NCBI GenBank assembly: GCA_016098155.1
Contig: JAAAJB010000729.1
Coordinates: forward strand, 1-15,278
From: Actinomortierella ambigua
Taxonomy: Eukaryota; Mortierellomycota; Mortierellomycetes; Mortierellales; Mortierellaceae
DNA length: 15,278 nt
Reading direction: 5' to 3'
Every line of letters starts with the position of its first letter. Positions within the stretch are counted from its first letter, which is position 1. The notes beneath the pieces are model-generated. The model did not search any database. It saw only the letters and a list, made by a program, of their open reading frames with translations, and was not told the origin of the DNA. Below are positions 8,282-15,278 of the stretch, in pieces. Made by a program: the position numbers and the translations under genes.

Positions 8282-10615
8282 TTACTGGCGGAAGAGCCTG
8301 TGCCTGCTTCGCCCAGCAGAGAAACCTAAGCAGACCCTCAACCATCCAGGCGGTAGCATCCCTTCTTCACCCTGGTCCAGCCATGGGGAAGAACTTGTCG
8401 ACGTCTCTCCGGCTGAAGCCAATATTAATCCATCCAGTTCTGTAAGCATGCCTTCCACTTGGTCTATTGAACCCAACCAATTGGTGATTGACATGTGATT
8501 CCTGCGTGGGCGAGAGTGAGAAACTGGCTTAACTCATCCTGCCTGTTTTGTCAACCGCATTGTCAGAAGAACGTACCTTGCATCTCTTGGTCAATTGCCC
8601 GCATGCTTGACCGTGGGCCGAGTGCATGACCAACTCTAAATATGGCCCAAGGCGAATGCAGTGGTACATGCAGGGTGTTGGAGACTACCTCTGCAAGCAC
8701 CCCGCACTGACCCCTCACCTGTGCCCGGGCGTTGCTCGCGGACGTCTGTGCGAGCACTGCTCTCTGCATGTGCCTCCAATCCTGCCCTCCTTCACCCCCG
8801 CTCGCGTCTCCACCATCACGAGATCGTTTGACTCGTTTAGAAAGTGCCAGTCGGGCTGATTGCGTGCCGATATCAGTCCCGTGCGGGATAGGCCATAGAG
8901 GAACGTGAGATAGCTGCTTGGAAAGCGCCAATAGGTCTGTAAGCGCTGCCCGGGTCAGAACTAGTCGCAGCGACAGACATGAAGGGGTTGTACCTTTGCA
9001 AATATCCAACAAACATTCCCGTAGAAGGATCCCAACGATATCCAAGGAGCACACGTCATTCATCGCTGGGAGAATACCGTCATGTTCTGCCGCGTCGATT
9101 CTCGGAGCAAAAGCCAAGTGTCGCTGAAGCTTCGCGGCCTCATTTAGCACAACATGCAAAATTCGGCGAAAGGATAGGTCCAACTCCCTCAGCACAACGT
9201 GGAACTGCGACTCGGTCAAGATCCGAGGTTCCCAAAGCTCTATAACAGAAATGACCCAAAGAAAAAAAAAGGGTTACATAGTGCACATTTGAAGAATGTA
9301 AATGCAAGTAAAAAACATTCATTCGGTCACCGACCTCGGATGATGATAAGATGGTCTCCATAAAAACTTGCTTTGTATTCCAGATTTCGTATGGCGGCTG
9401 CCAACTCACTGGGGCAAAGTTGATGATCATGTATGACAATCTGGTCAAGCAACTCGTGGATAAATGAGACGATTATCCTCGTCACGCCTTGTAACGCCTT
9501 GACCATGGCGGCTGTCAATCTGGCGTTGCGCTCTGTCCGAGGTACAACAACAGTGCCGCGACTTGGATCGTCCTCCCTGTGCTCTTCTGGGTAGCCTGCA
9601 AATAAGCTCTCGGGAGAATGCATTCGAAGAAAGTCAAGCTGTGCCAGAACCTGTATCTCTGCCTCTAGGTCGCACTCTATGCATTCCGGAGTGTATGGAC
9701 AGGTGAACCACAGATCCATTAGCATATTGATGGCCCAAAAATACAACAATACAGTTTTGCGATAAGCAAATGAAAACTCACCATCAGCAGGGTCCGAGCA
9801 TCTGACCAAAACGTCGTTGATGCCTATCGTATCCCTCGGTGACAGGCTGCCCACTCTTGCTGGTGGGTCCTCGATCAACCTCCGCTTGCTGTTTTTCTTC
9901 GTGCCTCTGTTGGCAGTGAGGGCTTCAATTTCCTGTCGGTGCTGGACCTTGAGAACATCAATCTCTCTATCCTTGTCCTCAATCTGCCTGAGTAGCTCTT
10001 GAAATCTGCCCTGATGGTGGTCTTCTTCAGCGTTGTCAATCGATGACCCAAGGACAGAGGTGATTCCTTGTGCAGAAATGGATAAGATGGCATCACTAAG
10101 GCTTGGCTCTCGATTCACAGCAGCACTACCATGCCCAGCTAACGAAGATAACGAGCTACCAGATTTAACAACCGCACATCCTCGATGGTCATGCTCTCTA
10201 TGCTGCCTTGGCGCTAGAATCTCTTTTTGGAAGAAATCTAAGGTCGGAATGCCAGTGGTACATGTCAATACTGTTGTTACCCTTGATCACGGGAGAGTCT
10301 ATGACCGAACCAAATCGCTTTCCGTACCTTGTGCGGTCATATGAGGTGGCGTAGCCTTGACCACCGATATTGCCTAACCCATCAAGGAAGGAGATATTGA
10401 TGTGCCGAAAGAGAATTGAGCTCGCATGGGACGAAATTTTCCGTGCTGTTCTTCGAGTACCATCAGAGGCATGCGATGCAATCACATCATACCATGACTA
10501 TGGCGAGCACCTGAATAGTCGGAAGAGATACGTCCGATGCGTGGCTCGGAGGGTGCCTCTGAGGACCCCAGTATCGTGGCGAGATTCCCGACAGGGAATT
10601 GTGTGGCGTATCCAT
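8282..10615 (-). CDS. Unassigned coiled-coil protein, about 5 exons, about 676 aa
   Basis: I do not recognise the family. The working model is exons 10615-10493, 10445-10379, 10270-9335, 9239-8577 and 8523-8282, 2031 nt, phases consistent. Visible features are a Ser-rich N-terminal third, a heptad-like charged helix at about 151-184 (LLRQIEDKDREIDVLK and onward), a basic KKNSKRR cluster just after it that could be nuclear targeting, and then a mainly helical region (VTRIIVSFIHELLDQIVIHD; FHVVLRELDLSFRRILHVVL). The last exon carries IDQVEGMLTELDGLI. The join at residue 376 (IIIRE-LWEPR) is convincing. Exon 1 could instead stop at a GTGCTC donor at 10507. A frame-preserving intron at 9781-9677 would shorten the protein to 641 aa. 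An alternative last acceptor would end it after about 12 residues. The layout of a coiled coil plus basic patch plus helical repeats loosely recalls ATRIP/Rad26 checkpoint proteins, but no diagnostic motif supports that. Confidence 0.6.
9677..9781 (-). other. Probable 105-nt frame-preserving intron in the coiled-coil gene
   Basis: The segment starts with a strong donor GTGAGT and ends in CATAG, with a TGCTAATGG branch-like sequence near its 3' part. Its length is 35 codons with no stop, so the frame is open either way. Splicing would join residues ...CSDPAD to ECDLEAEIQ through a split Glu codon. Its translation is unusually aromatic and hydrophobic (TVLLYFWAINMLMDLWF) inside a polar helical protein, which favours intron over exon. 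Confidence 0.6.
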
Positions 10616-10998
10616 GGTGTGTAGGATTGGACTGTAGGGAGCGCAGAGAATAAAGAAAAACAAATTGTGTATTGCATAAGGAGAAAGAAAGAGTGAACGA
10701 ATTCACTCTGCCTTTCTGTGCCACCCTTTTTTTTTGACTTCTTTTTTTCCTTCGTGTTCCTAGTTTTCTCAGCTCTCTACTCTCTTCTACTCATACTTTC
10801 CCGCCTTCCTGTTTTCTGTTTTGCATTTTTTTTGCATCCGCTCCACCGACCCCCTCTTGGTCGTCCACATACCCAACAACCCCACTGCATCAAAACCTTA
10901 CTCATACCAATACAAACCATCTCTCTCTCTCTTTCTCTCGTCTACAGGCGAAACATTCTCACTTGAATAGCCTTTTTTTCCGTTGGAAGAGCATCAAG

Positions 10999-11114
10999 GT
11001 AAATGGTTGCTTAGTGCATTTCTACTATAAATATGATTTCTCTTCGCATCCCTGTCTTTCTTCCATTCATGAATCACCATACTCAACATTTCCCGCCCTT
11101 GATGTTATCATCAG
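10999..11114 (+). other. Possible 5' untranslated intron of the WOPR gene
   Basis: A donor AAG|GTAAAT and an acceptor TTATCATCAG bound 116 bp located between the CT-rich promoter and the coding start. Size and borders match the other introns in the window. No protein frame tests it, so this is only a signal-based call. Confidence 0.35.
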
Positions 11115-11132
11115 CTACCGAGAAACAGCACC

Positions 11133-11285
11133 ATGACGATGACCACGAAGAATGAGGAAGCATGGGTTAAGGTGCAGGCCTGGGAAGAACGGGGGTCCCT
11201 ATCGCAGCCTGCTGCTTTTTTGATCATGGGATATGATGAAGCGTTTCTACATACGGGGACATGCTATTCTTATGCTTATATCTGA
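11133..11285 (+). promoter_or_regulatory. Upstream ORF of 50 codons in the WOPR leader
   Basis: An ATG in the context CACCATGAC opens 50 codons (beginning MTMTTKNEEAWVK) ending in TGA at 11283-11285, about 90 bp before the proposed WOPR start. If the transcript begins in the CT-rich region, this uORF precedes the main start and could lower its translation. It has no family resemblance that I can see. It could also be part of an unrecognised first coding exon of an alternative transcript. Confidence 0.4.
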
Positions 11286-11374
11286 TCAGTATCTGATCGA
11301 TCACCTTTGATTTTTGATGTTGTCAGTCGCATCAGTTTTCATCTCGTGTCCTTTGTTTGTTAGCATCCTTCAAC

Positions 11375-14250
11375 ATGGTCAAAATGACAACGACCTTTCA
11401 TGGTGAGTCGACGAGCCCAGGAACGGCAGTAACTTTAGGTGGAAGCGCATTATACGCTCTAATAAAATATTTTTATGCTTCTAGCACGCGTCGATACGAC
11501 GCTCGATGCGCTCGTCATCATTGAGGCATGTCGCCGAGGAATCCTTACCATGGTCAACAGACGACTGCACTCATATGAAAGGCAGTACCTCTCCGAGCCG
11601 GCATCGCCACCCTCACCGTCTTCGTCTAGCACATTGAACAAAGACACAGCTTCATCAAGCCAAGTTGATCGACGAAATTTGGTCAACCTGATTGATCATG
11701 GTGCTGTCTTCGTGTTCCGGGAAGATGAGTCTGGAATAAACCGCTGGACAGATGGTCGCGTTTGGTCTCCTTCCCGTATCTCTGGCAACTTTCTCGTTTA
11801 CAAAGAGTTGCTTCACAAATTCCCTAATGCGAAGTGCAAGACCCCTACGCAGAAGGCCAAGGCCCGAGCAGGATCAGCCATTAGAGACCCAAAGATCAAG
11901 GAAGTGATTGAACGTGAGGGCCTTGTCGTGCAGGGCAGTGCTAAGGGCACATTTGTGGAGCGAAAAGACGGTCTCATCAAGAAGACGATCTGTGTGCGAG
12001 GGCTAGATATCCCGTCTCCCGAGAAGCTCCAGGAATGGATGGAAACGACGCCAACGGGTGACCCACAGGAGCTGAATATTCGCTGCACCAGTACGCTTCA
12101 TCTCATCTGTTACGAGCGACCAGGAGGTACGCGCTCTACTCTGATGCTATTCAATTCGAAACTCACTCCCACAGCCACCCTTGACTATTGAACGTTAACC
12201 TTGTGTGTTGTCTTGACAACTTAGATACAACACCGTTGAACCGTCCATCCGCGTACACCGAGCTGGCCGACCTGACTTTGAGCAGGACATTCCTGGCACT
12301 CCAAAAGTTTCGAAACCCAATGGAGATTCATCCTTCTGATGAAGACGACCGTCGGCCATGGCCATCGAATGAATATATTGCCAATAGCCGCATCGTCGAA
12401 GGTCGGCCACCAAGCAGACGCGAAACCACTTTGGTACGCCGCGCTTCCGCGGCGAGAGGGGTTCCTCGCCAAACGGCCCATTCTCACACCTCAGCAGTGA
12501 CTTCAGCCACGCGAGCATTCAACGACGGCCACATCCATCCTGCACATGCTAGAGCGAGCCCGCGCCCTTTAAAGGGGCATGTCGGCTACTTACATTCTCA
12601 ACAAGGTAAGACCACATTACCTTTTCAACAGACTTGTGTTGAAATGAAATTATCCCAAAATCTAACCTTTGTTCATGTGCAATAATAAAAAAAGACGACT
12701 CTTGGAAACTCATTCAGGGTCGCAAGTGTCCAGATGGAAAGTGGCGCCTGGTCTCTGCTCCTCCTCCGAGCCGCCACTCTGGTAGCCATGCCCAGAACGA
12801 GTTGACCACATGCACCAGCAACTCACGCTCGCTTCTTTCACCCGCGTCATCGTTGGATTCGGATCTTTCCCTCGCATGCTCGAATGTTCCGGTCCACTCT
12901 ACCGAGCCATTTCGTGACAATCGTGAAGGAACTGGCAGTAACGACTCTGAGCTCTCTATGGAAAACGACGTTGCCACCGACGAGGACATGGGGTATCTTC
13001 CAGCGATGAACACCTATGTCGGTGAGACGAGCACACGAGCCAGGCAACACTTCATTCCCGGGATCTTTTCCCACCCTCTTATAGCCCAAGGTCATCCCCC
13101 TACACCAACAGTGAGTGGTAATGCGCCTTTCAGCCGAAACCACCATCGCCCCTATCCTTCAATCCCATGGAGCGTTGTACGCTCAAATGCCCCTATCATG
13201 GTGAGGTCCGCTCCGCCAACGCCCATGCAACTCCTTGGTGATCAAGGGCCGACTCGCCATGTTCCGAAACCAGTGTCAGCGCCAAACTTTTTGCTCTGCG
13301 GTGACCTTGGAAGAAGAAGAGGAGAATTGTACGAAGGTTTCAATGCCAGGCCCTACGATGCGAACGGTTGTCAGAATCGTGAGCATCTTGATTTGACCGA
13401 GCACAATCACATCCACTACCAGCATCATTTCTTTGACGGCTCGTCGCCCTTAGAAGGTCCGCCTTCGCTGCCTCAAGGCGAATTCTTCGCAGACATGCAT
13501 CGCCATATCCCTCTGTCACTGAGCGGATGCATGGTTGACCACCACTCACAGCTGCCATCGTTGTTGGTGCCTGGGCTCACTCAGCCGCCGACCCTATCCG
13601 CATTGTCATCCCTGGCGAATTTTGTTGCGGACAAACCGTGGCCGCGAGACTACCTAACCTATCACGAGCCAGCCATGTCGGAGTCTACATCCGATGGTAC
13701 CAGCACCACCATCCCTTCTTCGTCCGTGGGAGGGGTAGACTTTCCATTCCAGCAGTCGGTGATCCATGCCGCTGCTCTGTCATCCGCCGGTCTAGCATCG
13801 ATGCAAGAGATGGGGCTACTCGCCTGTCCGGCCACTGCTGATAACATGGCGCTGCATCTACCAGAGGCCTCATTGACTCACCCTCACCATTGCTACCCCG
13901 AAGACCACGGTGGTGCTGCTCTGTCTCCTTTGACACTGGACCCCTCCGTGAAAGAAGAGGACACTCTGCCAATGATTTTCCAGCCGTTCGGCCAACTCGC
14001 TACGATCGCCGCAGCTGCCGAGAATTTGGCTGCGTATGTCTCGCAGGAGCCCTCGTTTTTCACACAAGGCGCTGCCAGCACGACAGGTCTCCTCCTCTCG
14101 ACTGCCACTGCCACTGCCACTGACGATATCACTGCGGCCTCGGACGTCGCATTGACGGATGGTGGTGATGAGGCTCTGGTTGGATCTTGGGGCGATGGCC
14201 ACGACCTCCAGCATAGCGTGGATGGAGACGAAGAGAGAGTGGGAAAATGA
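11375..14250 (+). CDS. WOPR-domain (Gti1/Pac2/Wor1/Ryp1) transcription factor, 4 exons, 868 aa
   Basis: Exons are 11375-11402, 11485-12126, 12225-12605 and 12695-14250 (2607 nt), phases consistent. WOPR proteins bind DNA through a fungal-specific two-lobed domain and act as master switches of morphology, virulence or secondary metabolism (Wor1, Ryp1, Sge1, Pac2, Gti1). The domain spans about residues 7-222: TFHARVDTTLDALVIIEACR opens the first lobe, RWTDGR (96-101) and WSPSRISGNFLVYKE (103-117) close it, and GLIKKTICV (172-180) with LHLICY (214-219) forms the second lobe. A Ser/Pro-rich loop sits at about 46-68. The first coding exon is only 28 nt; its start is supported because TFH continues directly into the domain. 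The remaining 645 residues or so are disordered, rich in His, Pro and Ser, with an acidic end. VKEE near the C-terminus fits a sumoylation consensus. The last acceptor (AAAAAAAG|AC) is weak but is the one that keeps frame. I cannot tell which paralogue (Gti1 or Pac2 side) it is. Confidence 0.95.
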
Positions 14251-14538
14251 AGAGTGATCGCTGACCTTTTGCCTTTTTTTCAGCGACTGCTCCCTCACAC
14301 CCTTTCAAAAAGAAAAAAATTACCCTTTGTTTCCAGTCATTTTTTTGTTCCCCCTCCCCCTCCCCTCCCCTCCCCTCCCCATTCTTCATGTTCATACTCA
14401 TTTTTTTTCATACAAAATTATCAATAGTATTATGGAACTAAAAAGACAAAAAAACAAAAAAAATGAGAGGGGTGGCAAAGGGAGCTGGTGTGCGTGGTGG
14501 TGTACTACTACTATTACTACTTTTCTTTTTTTACGTCC
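14251..14538. terminator. Convergent 3' gap between the WOPR and polyQ genes
   Basis: Two genes converge on this 288-bp stretch, which must hold both 3' ends. It contains A-runs and T-runs (14272-14281, 14306-14318, 14401-14409, 14447-14462) and the C-rich tract described separately. I see no canonical AATAAA at a clear position for either gene. Confidence 0.5.
14350..14380 (-). repeat. G-rich tract with G-quadruplex potential
   Basis: The plus strand is six runs of four or five C, each separated by a single T. The minus strand is therefore six G4-G5 runs with one-base A loops, exceeding the usual four-run G-quadruplex pattern. It lies about 100 bp after the WOPR stop, so it is C-rich in the WOPR transcript. 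It is beyond the coding end of the polyQ gene, where read-through RNA would be G-rich. Confidence 0.75.
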
Positions 14539-15278
14539 TTAAATCCCAGCTTGAGGGTCCACATCGATCACCACATCGTGAGATTCCGTATCTGGCGACG
14601 TTTGGAACTGGATCTGCTGCTGCTGGTACTGTTGTTGTTGATGCTGTTGTTGCTGTTGTTGCTGTTGTTGTGGTTGTTGTGGTTGTGGTTGTTGTGATTG
14701 TTGTGGTTGTTGTTGCTGTTGATGATAGTGCTGCCGCTGCTGTTGCTGGGAATGCGGATGTGGATGGGATTGGGGTTGGCCAGGGGAGGGCGGTGCATGA
14801 GCCGGCGAGAGCGGCAAAGGTGGCAGGCTGGTCAGGTCCAACGACTGGGTGCTGCTGCCTCGGCTAAAGTACATCCTTGGCTGATGCTGATGTTGGCCTG
14901 GAGATGGCGGTGGTGCGTGAGCCGGTGAGAGAGGTAGGGGTGGCAGGCTAGCAAGGTCCAACGATTGGCCACTATTGGCTCTGCTGAAGTACATCCTCGG
15001 TTGTGGTTGCTGTTGCTGCTGTTGTTGGGGATGACCGGGGCCTGGCTGTGGGTGAGCCGGCGATAGTGGGAGCGGCGGCAGGTGGGCCAGATCGACGTGG
15101 TCTGTGCTTTGGCCTCGCGTCGGCGAGAGGTATCCTGCAGGCCGTGGTGGGATCATGGGTGCCGCACGTCCTCCATCATAGTGCTGCTGTTGTTGTTGTT
15201 GTTGTTGCTGTTGTTGCTGTTGTTGTTGTTGTTGTTGTTGTTGCTGTTGTTGCTGTTGTTGTTGTTGTTGTTGTTGTT
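14539..15278 (-). CDS. Gln-rich low-complexity protein, C-terminal part, cut by the window edge
   Basis: The frame is open from the right edge to a TAA at 14539-14541, about 246 residues visible. I cannot assign a family. From the N-terminal side it shows a polyglutamine tract of at least 31 codons, a short HYDGGRAAPMIPPRPAG linker, three copies of a module centred on LPPLPLSPAH, a second Gln/His/Pro-rich stretch, and a distinct acidic tail (TESHDVVIDVD). Conservation of the non-Gln module and the ordered acidic ending argue that the frame is really translated. Gln/Pro-rich composition is common in fungal transcription regulators and signalling scaffolds, and PPLPLSP could be an SH3-type ligand or a proline-directed phosphorylation site; both are inference. 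The N-terminus and any domains lie beyond 15278. Confidence 0.7.
   Translation of the reverse strand, partial: QQQQQQQQQQQQQQQQQQQQQQQQQQQQQQQHYDGGRAAPMIPPRPAGYLSPTRGQSTDHVDLAHLPPLPLSPAHPQPGPGHPQQQQQQQPQPRMYFSRANSGQSLDLASLPPLPLSPAHAPPPSPGQHQHQPRMYFSRGSSTQSLDLTSLPPLPLSPAHAPPSPGQPQSHPHPHSQQQQRQHYHQQQQQPQQSQQPQPQQPQQQQQQQQQHQQQQYQQQQIQFQTSPDTESHDVVIDVDPQAGI
14776..15132 (-). repeat. Three-copy internal protein repeat in the Gln-rich gene
   Basis: Copies lie at about 15132-15027, 14997-14893 and 14877-14776. The last two share RMYFSR, then QSLDL, SLPPLPLSPAHAPP and SPGQ. The first is more diverged (YLSPTRGQSTDHVDLAHL, then PPLPLSPAH). A Gln- or His-rich spacer separates each copy. The nucleotide sequence of the two close copies is clearly similar but carries substitutions, consistent with an older tandem duplication kept under protein-level constraint. 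Confidence 0.85.
15184..15278 (-). repeat. Polyglutamine-coding tract at the right edge
   Basis: Thirty-one complete Gln codons are visible, 25 CAA and 6 CAG, continuing past the window. The CAG interruptions are scattered rather than forming a pure run. The tract is a TTG/CTG microsatellite on the plus strand and is a likely assembly break point, since the window ends inside it. Confidence 0.95.

Larger units (their letters stand above)
10616..11374. promoter_or_regulatory. Divergent promoter and long WOPR gene leader
   Basis: This region of about 760 bp lies between the starts of the minus-strand coiled-coil gene and the plus-strand WOPR gene. From about 10715 to 10965 the plus strand is pyrimidine-rich (T8-T9 runs, then CTCTCTCTCTCTTTCTC at about 10920-10937), the likely WOPR core promoter. 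A possible leader intron runs from GGTAAAT at 10999 to ATCAG at 11114, followed by a 50-codon upstream ORF (11133-11285). No unambiguous TATA box or known factor site is claimed. Confidence 0.5.

Noticed and set aside
10328..10485. Alternative second exon of the coiled-coil gene using donor GTACGG at 10327 (frame ending SYDRTR)
   Set aside because: It would need a 46-bp intron with a poor acceptor (ATCAAG) and an upstream frame lacking an ATG. The model using the GTTAGG donor at 10378 and AACAG acceptor at 10271 has an ATG exon and better signals, though I cannot exclude the alternative.
12701..12720. Alternative acceptor CATTCAG for the last WOPR exon
   Set aside because: It is a better-looking acceptor, but from the phase-1 donor at 12606 it enters the wrong frame and abandons the 500-codon open frame. 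The weaker AAAG at 12693-12694 keeps it.
14463..14867. Plus-strand frame with long valine and leucine runs
   Set aside because: It is the antisense reading of the polyglutamine-coding repeats (GTT/TTG) and has no independent support.

Overview
The window reads as nuclear DNA of a filamentous, early-diverging fungus. It has densely split protein genes with short GT..AG introns (mostly about 50-200 bp), pyrimidine-rich leaders, short intergenic gaps, and proteins swollen by Ser, Ala, His and Gln low-complexity stretches. A Mortierella-like (Mortierellomycotina) host is my best guess from this style, but no marker gene fixes it. I see no bacterial operon, CRISPR array, tRNA, rRNA or intact transposon.

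Layout, left to right: (1) positions 1-229, a 30-bp minisatellite; (2) 230-1026, no recognisable gene; (3) 1027-2396, minus strand, the mitochondrial S-adenosylmethionine carrier (PET8/SLC25A26 type), 4 exons; (4) 2793-7770, minus strand, a HID1-family Golgi protein rebuilt from 11 exons (1229 aa) with a putatively myristoylated N-terminus; (5) about 8282-10615, minus strand, an unassigned coiled-coil protein in about 5 exons; (6) 10616-11374, a divergent promoter and leader region; (7) 11375-14250, plus strand, a WOPR (Gti1/Pac2/Wor1) transcription factor, 4 exons, 868 aa; (8) 14251-14538, a convergent 3' gap with a G-quadruplex-type tract; (9) 14539 to the right edge, minus strand, the C-terminal part of a Gln-rich protein with a three-fold internal repeat.

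Splice models were made by hand. I joined conserved protein blocks across GT..AG introns and checked the phase at each junction. The carrier, HID1 and WOPR models are internally consistent with no frameshift. The unassigned gene has two uncertain splice decisions. The genes look like unlinked housekeeping and regulatory functions (mitochondrial SAM import, Golgi trafficking, morphogenetic or secondary-metabolism transcription control), and nothing suggests a shared pathway. The least explained items are the coiled-coil gene, the modular polyQ protein and the transition-only sequence variation in the minisatellite.
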